Origin: Cyanobium sp. NIES-981
GTDB lineage: Bacteria > Cyanobacteriota > Cyanobacteriia > PCC-6307 > Cyanobiaceae
Direction: 5' to 3'
NCBI RefSeq assembly: GCF_900088535.1
Contig: NZ_LT578417.1
Location: forward strand, 2,232,001 to 2,296,000
DNA length: 64,000 bases
The notes under the pieces were generated by a model, which searched no databases, had not been told where the DNA came from, and saw only the letters and a list, made by a program, of their open reading frames with translations. This document shows positions 57,158-64,000 of the stretch, in pieces. Positions within the stretch are counted from its first letter, which is position 1. Each line of letters starts with the position of its first letter. The translations under genes and the position numbers were made by a program.

Positions 57158-57910
57158 ATGACCGTCACCAGCCCCCTGCAGGACCCCCCCGATCCCGTGG
57201 CCGACACGGTGCTTGAGGTCCAGGGCCTCAATGTGTATTACGGCGAGAGCCACATCCTCAGAAACGTGGATCTGAGCGTGCGCCCGGGCCAGATGGTGTG
57301 CCTGATCGGCCGCAACGGCGTCGGCAAGACCACCCTGCTCAAGACGGTGGTGGGCCTGCTGCGCCAGCGCAGCGGGCACGTGACCCTGGAGGGGCGCGAC
57401 CTCTCCGCCCTGCCGCCCCACGGACGAGCCCGCGGCGGTATCGCCTACGTGCCCCAGGGGCGGGAGATCATTCCGCGCCTCACGGTGCGTGAGAACCTGC
57501 TGCTGGGCCTCGAAGCGCTGCCGGGCGGCCTGGGCCGCAACCGCCACATCGACCCGGTGGTGTTCGAGCTGTTTCCCGTGCTCGAGAAGTTCCTCAACCG
57601 CCAGGGGGGCGACCTCTCCGGTGGGCAGCAGCAGCAGCTCGCCATTGCCCGGGCCCTCCTCGGCAAACCGAAGCTGCTGCTGCTGGATGAGCCCACCGAG
57701 GGCATCCAGCCGTCGGTGGTGCTCGACATCGAGCGGGCCGTGCGCCGGATCATCGCCACCACCGGCGTGAGTGTGCTGTTGGTGGAGCAGCACCTGCACT
57801 TCGTGCGCCAGGCCGACTGGTACTACGCGATGCAGAAGGGTGGGGTGGTGGCCAGTGGCCCCACGGCCGAGCTGAGCAAGGACGTGGTGGACCGCTTCCT
57901 GAGCGTCTGA
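57158..57910 (+). CDS. urtE: Urea ABC transporter ATP-binding protein UrtE
   Basis: Second ATPase subunit, LivF type, 250 residues. Walker A GRNGVGKTT, signature LSGGQQQQLAIARAL and Walker B LLLLDEPTEGIQP are intact. It closes the urtABCDE operon and converges on pabC with a 17-base gap. Confidence 0.95.
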   Translation: MTVTSPLQDPPDPVADTVLEVQGLNVYYGESHILRNVDLSVRPGQMVCLIGRNGVGKTTLLKTVVGLLRQRSGHVTLEGRDLSALPPHGRARGGIAYVPQGREIIPRLTVRENLLLGLEALPGGLGRNRHIDPVVFELFPVLEKFLNRQGGDLSGGQQQQLAIARALLGKPKLLLLDEPTEGIQPSVVLDIERAVRRIIATTGVSVLLVEQHLHFVRQADWYYAMQKGGVVASGPTAELSKDVVDRFLSV

Positions 57911-57927
57911 GACCCCAGGCCCGAGGT

Positions 57928-58770
57928 TCAACCCTCCAGCAGGGCCCTCCAGAACCTTTCGGCACCCTCCACCGGTGGCAGGCGCTGGCCCTCAAGCTGG
58001 GCGATCGGCCGGCAACCCAGGCTGTTCAGCAGCACAGCGCCCCGGCTCGCGAGCAGATCCTCGACGCCCAGGGGAGCTTCCTCGGCCATCCCCAGAGCGA
58101 GGGCCTGGCCCCGCATCACGCCGGGCAGACAGCCACTGGAGAGGGGTGGCGTCAGCCACCGGCCGCCGCGGCGCACCAGCAGATTCGCTGCGGTGCCGCA
58201 GCTGAGGCCCCCGCCGCTGCTGGCCAGCAGGGCATCGTCGGCGCCGGCGGCCTCCGCCTGGCGGCGCGCCTGGATGGCGCTGCCGTAGGCGAAGGTCTTG
58301 CAGCGGCTCAGCAGGCTGGTGCTGCAGCGACGTTCGGTGGGGCTCACGATCGTTCGCACCGGGGTGAAGCACGCCTCAGCAGGGGTGAGCACCAGCCAGC
58401 AGCGGTGCCGGCACCCGGCCGGGATCGCCAGACCGCGGCTGGCCCCAGGCCCGGCGTCGCCCCGACTCCAGTTCAGGCGCAGGGCCCCGTTCACCCCGCC
58501 GCTGCGGCCGATGGCGGTGGCGATGGTGGGCTCCAGCTGCGCCTGGGTGGGTGGAGCCTCCATCCCCAGCAGGGCGGCGCCCCGGTGCCAGCGCTCCAGG
58601 TGCTGCCGCAGCAGCTGGGCCCGGCCGGCCTCCACCCACAGCGTCTCGAACAGCCCATCGGCGAGCAGGAGGCCCCGGTCGTGCAGCGGCACCCCCAGCT
58701 CGGCCGGTGCTCCCCAGCGCTCAGCCTCCTGGGGATGCGCGATCCAGGCGATGGCTCTGGCGCTGCTCAT
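57928..58770 (-). CDS. pabC: Class IV aminotransferase, probable aminodeoxychorismate lyase PabC
   Basis: PLP enzyme expected to release p-aminobenzoate from aminodeoxychorismate for folate. The 280-residue fold-IV protein has DRGLLLADGLFETL at the N-terminus, the PLP Lys in SRCKTFAYGSA and the phosphate-loop region NLLVRRGGRWLTPPLSSGCL. Assignment over branched-chain or D-amino-acid transaminase rests mainly on the ATGA coupling to pabB. Confidence 0.8.
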   Translation of the reverse strand: MSSARAIAWIAHPQEAERWGAPAELGVPLHDRGLLLADGLFETLWVEAGRAQLLRQHLERWHRGAALLGMEAPPTQAQLEPTIATAIGRSGGVNGALRLNWSRGDAGPGASRGLAIPAGCRHRCWLVLTPAEACFTPVRTIVSPTERRCSTSLLSRCKTFAYGSAIQARRQAEAAGADDALLASSGGGLSCGTAANLLVRRGGRWLTPPLSSGCLPGVMRGQALALGMAEEAPLGVEDLLASRGAVLLNSLGCRPIAQLEGQRLPPVEGAERFWRALLEG

Positions 58771-60206
58771 GCCAGGGCGTCGAGCAGAGGATCCAGTTTC
58801 CAGCCCATTTCCTCGGCTTCGTCGTCCGGATCCGAGTCGACCACGATGCCGCAGCCGGCGTGGGCGCGCAGCCGGGCTCCCCGCACCAGCAGCGAGCGGA
58901 TCAGGATGTTGCTGTCCAGGCTGCCGTCCGGTCCCAGCCGGAACAGGGCGCCGCAGTAGGGCCCCCGCGGCACGGGCTCCAGGGCGTTGAGGCGGGCGCA
59001 GGCCCGCACCTTGGGGGCGCCGGTGATCGAGCCGCCGGGCCAGCAGGCCTTCAGCAGCGCCACCACGTCCTGCCCCGCCGCCAGCTCTCCCTCCACCACC
59101 GAGGTGAGGTGGTGGACCTGGGGGTAGCTCTCCAGCCCCACCAGCTGGGGAACTCCGATCGAGCCGGGCCTGCAGACCCGGCCCAGGTCGTTGCGCAGCA
59201 GGTCCACGATCATCACGTTCTCGGCGCGGTCCTTGGCACTGGTGATCAGCTCGGCCGCGGCATCCGCGTCGGCCTCGGGATTGCCGTGGCGGGGCCGGGT
59301 GCCCTTGATCGGCCGGGTCTGCACCTGGCCCGACGGCTTGAGCTGCAGAAACCGCTCCGGGGAGGTGGACAGCACGGCCTGCAGGCCGGAGCCCCCCTCC
59401 AGGGGGTTGCCGCCCTCGATGCGGCCGATCGCCAGACCACCGAACGGCGCCGGACAGTGGCGGCGCAACCGCAGGTAGAGGTCCACCAGGGCTTCGGCGC
59501 CGGGAACCTCAGGCAGCACCTGTTCGCAGCAGGCCGTGAGGTTGGCCTGGAAGAGATCGCCGCGCACGATCCAGGCCTGCACCCGGCGCACCTGGTCGGC
59601 GAACTGCTGACGGTCGGTGTGCCACCGCCAGCCGTCCCGCGGCGCCGCCAGGCGGTCAGGCCGGGTGGGTGCAGGGCCGGCCGCCGGTGCGTCCAGCAGG
59701 GCGCTGAAGCGGGCGAGGGTGGCGGGGTTCCGCCCCTGAAGTTCCAGCCGCATCCGGTGGCGGTCGATCACCACCAGGGGGTCGGCGCGCACGGCCCAGA
59801 GCACGGCCATGTCCGGGCGTCGCCAATGCCCGGCCGGTTCCACCCAGGCTCCCGCCTCGTAGCTGAGCCAACCGAGCCAGGTGTCCCCCTCGGCCCTCGC
59901 CTGACGCGCCAGCTCCGCCAGCAGGGCGAAGGGATCGCGGGCGCCTGGATCGCCCGGCAGCCCATGGCAGCAGCGCTGCTCGGCCGGAGCCACCGCCAGG
60001 AAGCTCTGGCCGGCGAGGGGAGAATCGGCGGCTCCCTGGCTGTCGAGCCAGACCAGGCCCTCGGCACCGAGGGCACCCACCAGAATCTCCACCACCTGCT
60101 CCGGAGGGCGCCAGGGAAGCGGCCGGCGCAGCGGCGGCTGTGGCGGCGCCTCCAGCAGGGGCTGGCCCGGCGGTTCGGGCTCCCAAGCCCTCCTCGAAGC
60201 CCTCAT
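58767..60206 (-). CDS. pabB: Aminodeoxychorismate synthase component I (PabB)
   Basis: Converts chorismate with ammonia from PabA to aminodeoxychorismate. The 479-residue chorismate-binding enzyme has [11 protein letters not shown] (the Pro-Ile-Lys-Gly-Thr with catalytic Lys that separates PabB from TrpE), LIVD-type [15 protein letters not shown] and [13 protein letters not shown]. The N-terminal 40 residues are Pro-rich and variable. Overlaps pabC and queC by 4 bases each. Confidence 0.9.
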   Translation of the reverse strand: MRASRRAWEPEPPGQPLLEAPPQPPLRRPLPWRPPEQVVEILVGALGAEGLVWLDSQGAADSPLAGQSFLAVAPAEQRCCHGLPGDPGARDPFALLAELARQARAEGDTWLGWLSYEAGAWVEPAGHWRRPDMAVLWAVRADPLVVIDRHRMRLELQGRNPATLARFSALLDAPAAGPAPTRPDRLAAPRDGWRWHTDRQQFADQVRRVQAWIVRGDLFQANLTACCEQVLPEVPGAEALVDLYLRLRRHCPAPFGGLAIGRIEGGNPLEGGSGLQAVLSTSPERFLQLKPSGQVQTRPIKGTRPRHGNPEADADAAAELITSAKDRAENVMIVDLLRNDLGRVCRPGSIGVPQLVGLESYPQVHHLTSVVEGELAAGQDVVALLKACWPGGSITGAPKVRACARLNALEPVPRGPYCGALFRLGPDGSLDSNILIRSLLVRGARLRAHAGCGIVVDSDPDDEAEEMGWKLDPLLDALA

Positions 60207-60880
60207 CGGCCCACCAGATCAGCCCGCCCCGCCTCGATCAGGGCCGCATCGCGGATGCGGCAGCTGTCGCACACCCCGCAGGGCCGATCGCCGCCGCTGT
60301 AGCAGCTCCAGGTGCTGGCGATCGGCACGCCCAGCCGCAGGGCCTCACGCACGATCCGGGTCTTGCTCCACTGCACCAGCGGCGCCCAGAGGCGCACCCC
60401 GTGCCCCTCGCGGCCGGCCTTGCTGGCCAGGTCGGCCAGGGTCTGGAAGGCCTCCAGATAGTCGGGCCGGCAGTCGGGGTAGCCGGAGTAGTCCACGGCA
60501 TTCACCCCCAGCACCAGCCGGCCGGCGCCGCGGGCCTCGGCCAGGCTCAGCCCCAGGGCGATGAACACGGTGTTGCGGCCCGGCACGTAGGTGCTGGGAA
60601 TCACCCCCGCGGCGGTTCCCTCCTGGGGCACCGGCAGGGCGGGATCGGTGAGGGCTGACCCGCCCCAGGCGGCCAGGTTCACCGCGACGGTGTGGTGCTC
60701 CGCCAGGTTCAGCGCCCCGGCGATGGCGCTGGCCGCCAGCAGTTCGCGGCGGTGGCGCTGGCCGTAGTCGAAGGAGAGGCCGATCACCCGGTGGCCCGCC
60801 TCGATCGCCAGGGCGGCGGCCGTGGCGGAGTCGAGGCCGCCGGAGAGCAGCGCGATCGCCGTGGGGGAGGGGCTGGCCAT
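60203..60880 (-). CDS. queC: 7-cyano-7-deazaguanine synthase QueC
   Basis: ATP-dependent conversion of carboxy-deazaguanine to preQ0 for queuosine tRNA modification. The 225-residue protein has the PP-loop [28 protein letters not shown] and the C-terminal zinc motif [15 protein letters not shown]. It lies 3 bases after queE, forming a queE-queC pair. Confidence 0.95.
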   Translation of the reverse strand: MASPSPTAIALLSGGLDSATAAALAIEAGHRVIGLSFDYGQRHRRELLAASAIAGALNLAEHHTVAVNLAAWGGSALTDPALPVPQEGTAAGVIPSTYVPGRNTVFIALGLSLAEARGAGRLVLGVNAVDYSGYPDCRPDYLEAFQTLADLASKAGREGHGVRLWAPLVQWSKTRIVREALRLGVPIASTWSCYSGGDRPCGVCDSCRIRDAALIEAGRADLVGR

Positions 60881-60883
60881 GGC

Positions 60884-61513
60884 TCAGCGGATCGCCAGCC
60901 ACTTGTGGTTCTGCAGGCTCAGGCGCCAGGCGGGATGGCCGCGCACGAAGTCGAGGGCCAGCCGCTGCCCCTCGGCGCTGTCCCAGCCCGGCTGCAGCAG
61001 CAGCGCCGGGTGGTTCCCCGCGGCACGGGCCTGCTGGGCCATGGCCACCGCGAAGTGCAGGTCGGCCTCCCCGTGCACCACCACCTTGAGCTCCTGGCAG
61101 GCGGCCAGCAGGGAGGGGAGGGGAGGGCGATGGGGCTTGGGCGAGAGGGTGATCCAGTCGAAGCGGCCGCTGAGCCGATCCACGCCGCTGGTTTCCAGGT
61201 GCAGGGGGAGCCCCACCGGCGCGATCCCCTCGCACAGGTCGGTGAGGTCGTGGTGGAGCGGTTCGCCGCCCGTCACCACCACGAAGGCCGCCCCCGCCGC
61301 CGCCGCGCGCCGCACCGTGTCGGCCAGGGCCGCCACAGGGCGCCTGGAATGGCCGGCCTCGGGCCAGGAGTGCTTGGTGTCACACCAGGGGCAGCCCACG
61401 CCGCAGCCGGCCAGCCGGATGAAGCAGGCGCTCCGCCCTGCATGCAGCCCTTCGCCCTGGAGGGAGTGGAAGGTTTCCACCACGGGCAGGGCGGCCGGGG
61501 GTGAGGACACCAC
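60884..61513 (-). CDS. queE: 7-carboxy-7-deazaguanine synthase QueE
   Basis: Radical SAM enzyme making 7-carboxy-7-deazaguanine. The roughly 209-residue protein has ETFHSLQGEGLHAGRSACFI, the cluster motif CGVGCPWCDT (CxxxCxxC), VVTGGEPLHHDL and ITLSPKPHRPP. The start is a choice between GTG 61513 (AAGG upstream) and nearby TTG codons; a longer frame to 61576 has no family similarity. Confidence 0.92.
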   Translation of the reverse strand: MVSSPPAALPVVETFHSLQGEGLHAGRSACFIRLAGCGVGCPWCDTKHSWPEAGHSRRPVAALADTVRRAAAAGAAFVVVTGGEPLHHDLTDLCEGIAPVGLPLHLETSGVDRLSGRFDWITLSPKPHRPPLPSLLAACQELKVVVHGEADLHFAVAMAQQARAAGNHPALLLQPGWDSAEGQRLALDFVRGHPAWRLSLQNHKWLAIR

Positions 61514-61668
61514 CAAACCTTTGACCGAAATCCACCCCTCAACCCTAGGCAGGCCTCCGCCGGGCCTGGCCCGCACGCAGAGCCAAGCCAGCCGGCCCTT
61601 GGCAGGATGGCTGCAGGTGAGGCCGATCCACGCCCCACCGGCGTTCCCCCCGGGGTGGAGTCACAGGT

Positions 61669-62385
61669 TTGATCACGTCTCCGGATCTGCAGAAGCTTGC
61701 CCGTTACGGCCTGCTGCGTCCCTTCATCCGCCAGGTGAGGCTGGAGGAGGCCCTCGAGGGGATCGCGCTCGATGGCGAGGAGCGGGAGGCGGCCTGGGCG
61801 CAGTTCCGCGAGGACAACGGCATCGAGAGCGAGGAGGATCTGCAGCGGCTCCGGCAGGGGCTGATGATGAGCCAGGCGGACGTGGACTACCAGGCCCAGT
61901 TCCCCGTGAGGGTGTGGAAGTACTGCGTGGAGCACTTCGCGGCCAAGGCCGAATCCCGCTTCCTGGCCAAGAAGGCCGACCTCGACCAGGTGGTCTACAG
62001 CCTGCTGCGCACCACCCAGCCCCACCTGGCCCGGGAGCTGTACCTGCAGATCAGCGAAGGGGAGGCGAGTTTCGATGCTCTCGCCGTGGCCCATGCGGAG
62101 GGACCCGAGCAGGCCACCCGCGGCATCGTGGGGCCGGTGCCGCTCACCCAGGCCCATCCGGAACTGGTGCAACGGCTGCGCACAGCCCATCCGGGCGTGG
62201 TGCTCGAGCCCTTTCCCATCGGCGAGTGGTGGCTGCTGGTGCGGCTGGAGACCCTGATCCCTGCCAGCTTCAACGACGAGGTGGCCGACGCCATGATCCA
62301 GGAGTTGCTGGACGAGTGGCTCGAGGAGGAGGTGGATGCCTGCCTCGCCCGCATGCGCCCCGGGACGGCGGAAGGGAGCCGATGA
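61669..62385 (+). CDS. PpiC-like peptidylprolyl isomerase of an export operon
   Basis: A 238-residue protein without a signal peptide. Residues about 100-215 resemble a parvulin/PpiC rotamase domain (HLARELYLQISEGEASFDAL, RGIVGPVPLTQAHPEL), preceded by a SurA-like helical N-terminus. The TTG at 61669 has GGTGGAG about 9 bases before it. It overlaps the exporter gene start (ATGA), so it probably handles a substrate of that exporter in the cytoplasm. Confidence 0.75.
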   Translation: MITSPDLQKLARYGLLRPFIRQVRLEEALEGIALDGEEREAAWAQFREDNGIESEEDLQRLRQGLMMSQADVDYQAQFPVRVWKYCVEHFAAKAESRFLAKKADLDQVVYSLLRTTQPHLARELYLQISEGEASFDALAVAHAEGPEQATRGIVGPVPLTQAHPELVQRLRTAHPGVVLEPFPIGEWWLLVRLETLIPASFNDEVADAMIQELLDEWLEEEVDACLARMRPGTAEGSR

Positions 62386-64000
62386 CCACCAGCTTCGACC
62401 TTGCCCAGCTGCGCGACCACCCCGCCTTCGCCGCCCTCTCGCCGCGGGGCCTGCAGCAGCTCGAGCGGCGCGTTGCGCGCCGGCCGTTCGCCCTGGCGGA
62501 ACCCCTCTGCCATGGCGAGCTGATCCCCTCGCGGATCCTGCTGCTGCTCTCCGGCTCGGCCCGGCTGCTGGTGCGGGATCAGGGCACGCTGCGCACCGGC
62601 GCCCGGCTGGGGGCCGGCAGCTTCGTGGGGCTGGCTTCCCTGCTGCGGGCCGCGGCCTGTGAGGAGGTGAGCGCGGCCTCGGCGGGGGAGGCGCTGGAGC
62701 TGCCCGATGAGCTGGTGCTCGCGCTGCTGGAGCAGGAGCCGGGCTTCGCGGCCTGGTGCGGCGCGGAGCTGTTCGAGGCTGAGCTGCTGGACCTGCTGGC
62801 GGGGCTGTTGGAGCGCTATCCCCGCGGCGGCCCGTCGTTGCTGGCCCTGCGGGCCGATGTCGCCGGCCGGGCCACCCTCGTGCCGCCCGAGCCCGGAGCT
62901 CTCCAGAGCCTGCCCAGGGACCAGATCCTCTTCGCCGCCAGCCAGAACCTGCTGGAGCACCCCATCGGGGCCCGCCTGGATCCAGCCCAGGGTCTGCCAC
63001 GGGTCCGCCCGCCGCTGCCTCCCCGCCTGCTGGCCCTGCCGGAGGCCGTGCTGGCCCAGCTGGATGAGGCAGGCCCTTCCCGCGCGGGCCCGGAGGCCAT
63101 CGAGCTCGAGCCGGTGGAGGCGGTGGAGGCGTCGGCCCTGGCGCCGCGGGCGGCCGGGCCGGGCCCCCTGGCGAGCCGGCTGGATTTCGGCCAGGAGCCA
63201 CGCCCCGAGCTGCGGCTGCTGCGGGGAAGCGGGCCGCTGGAGGAAACGCTGGCCTGCTTCCAGATGCTGGCCATGGAGCTCAAGCTCCCCTTCCGGCGCG
63301 ACTCGATCGAGAAGATCCTGCGGGATGTGCTGCGGCGCGGCCAGACCCCCGACCTGCAGCTCTGCGGCAACATCGCCGCGATGATGGGGCTGCACGTGAG
63401 CGGCTACCGGATCCCGGCCGCCCAGGGCACCCGGCTGCAGGTTCCGTCGCTCGTGCCCTGGAGAGGCGGCTTCGCCCTGGTGCGCGCCGCCGATGCCAAG
63501 GGCCTGGTGCTGGCCTCACCGCGGGACGGCTGGGTGGAGCTCTCGCCGCGGCAGATCGAGCAGGAGTTCCCCAACGGCATCGAGCTGCTGCTGATGGAGC
63601 GCAGCAGCGCCACGCCGGATCAGCGCTTCAGTTTCAGCTGGTTCTGGCCTTCGCTCAAGCGCTACCGCGGCCTGCTGCTGCAGGTGCTGGTGGCCTCGTT
63701 CGTGGTGCAGCTGTTCAGCCTGGCCAATCCCCTGCTCATCCAGGTGATCATCGACAAGGTGATCGCCCAGCGCAGCCTCGACACCCTGCAGGTGCTGGGC
63801 ATCGCCCTGGTGGTGGTGACCCTGCTGGAGGGATTGATCGGAGCCCTGCGCACCTTCCTGTTCACCGAAACCACCAACCGCATCGATCTGCGCCTCGGTG
63901 CCGAGGTGATCGATCACCTGCTGCGCCTGCCGCTGAGTTATTTCGACCGCCGTCCGGTGGGGGAACTGGGAACGCGGGTGGCGGAACTGGAGAACATCCG
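62382..64000 (+). CDS. Peptidase-domain ABC exporter with N-terminal cNMP-like domain (cut by window edge)
   Basis: 539 codons are visible. Residues about 1-130 resemble a cyclic-nucleotide-binding fold (SRILLLLSGSARLLVRDQG, GARLGAGSFVGLASLL). Residues about 285-410 form a C39-like domain: ETLACFQMLAMELKLPF, MMGLHVSGYRI, LASPRDGWVEL. The catalytic Cys position appears to be Glu, suggesting a non-cleaving domain. From about residue 420 the transmembrane domain begins (LLLQVLVASFVVQLFSLANP, DRRPVGELGTRVAELENI). The ATPase domain is outside. Probable type I secretion or peptide export, as in HetC-like proteins. Confidence 0.85.
   Translation, partial: MTTSFDLAQLRDHPAFAALSPRGLQQLERRVARRPFALAEPLCHGELIPSRILLLLSGSARLLVRDQGTLRTGARLGAGSFVGLASLLRAAACEEVSAASAGEALELPDELVLALLEQEPGFAAWCGAELFEAELLDLLAGLLERYPRGGPSLLALRADVAGRATLVPPEPGALQSLPRDQILFAASQNLLEHPIGARLDPAQGLPRVRPPLPPRLLALPEAVLAQLDEAGPSRAGPEAIELEPVEAVEASALAPRAAGPGPLASRLDFGQEPRPELRLLRGSGPLEETLACFQMLAMELKLPFRRDSIEKILRDVLRRGQTPDLQLCGNIAAMMGLHVSGYRIPAAQGTRLQVPSLVPWRGGFALVRAADAKGLVLASPRDGWVELSPRQIEQEFPNGIELLLMERSSATPDQRFSFSWFWPSLKRYRGLLLQVLVASFVVQLFSLANPLLIQVIIDKVIAQRSLDTLQVLGIALVVVTLLEGLIGALRTFLFTETTNRIDLRLGAEVIDHLLRLPLSYFDRRPVGELGTRVAELENI

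Overview
The window is one continuous, gene-dense, GC-rich bacterial chromosome segment. I found no insertion sequence, phage gene, CRISPR array, tRNA or rRNA. It comes from a picocyanobacterium, most likely of the Cyanobium / freshwater-to-brackish Synechococcus type. Supporting genes are the PSII lipoprotein PsbQ, a DnaK2-type chaperone, a cyanobacterial group 2 sigma factor, sucrose-phosphate synthase, ferredoxin-type NirA and NarB, NrtP, NarM and a complete UrtABCDE urea transporter. The genus is inferred from gene content and base composition; no alignment was run.

Layout. 1-20 kb is mostly housekeeping: aroE (cut by the left edge), dnaK, pstS, a ThiO-like oxidase, psbQ, sulfiredoxin, purU, a radical SAM protein, an atypical CLC protein, acnB, DAHP synthase, a phytol-kinase-like protein, a sigma factor, ppk and an MFS exporter. 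20-23.7 kb holds sucrose synthesis (sps, then a sucrose-phosphatase ORF fused in frame to moaC). 23.7-28.2 kb holds molybdenum cofactor genes (moeA, moaE, moaD, moaB, moaA, mobA). 28.2-38.8 kb holds nitrate/nitrite assimilation (nrtP, narB, narM, a TrpD-like gene, nirA) and siroheme genes (a CbiX-type chelatase and cobA). 39.6-41.4 kb holds a 48-residue protein gene, a FocA/NirC channel and cyanase. 41.6-45.4 kb holds a cupin gene and a transglutaminase / alpha-E / circularly permuted ATP-grasp operon. 45.5-57.9 kb holds urease (ureABC, ureD, ureEFG), a cation/proton antiporter and urtABCDE. 57.9-64 kb holds pabC-pabB-queC-queE and the start of a PpiC plus ABC-exporter operon cut by the right edge.

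How it works together. About half the window is a nitrogen-acquisition island covering nitrate, nitrite, cyanate and urea, together with its cofactors. MoaA-MoaC, MoaD/E, MoeA and MobA supply molybdopterin to NarB. CobA plus the CbiX protein can supply siroheme to NirA. UreDEFG activate the urease fed by UrtABCDE. Sucrose genes abut the cofactor genes, and one ORF joins the two pathways.

The most notable points are the SPP-MoaC fusion; a CLC protein lacking both the external gating glutamate and the central tyrosine; the ATP-grasp/alpha-E/transglutaminase operon; an exporter with a cNMP-like domain and a probably degenerate C39 domain; a ureD whose conserved N-terminus has no in-frame start unless one base is removed from a G5 run; an unlisted 48-residue gene before focA; and several in-frame microsatellites at protein ends.
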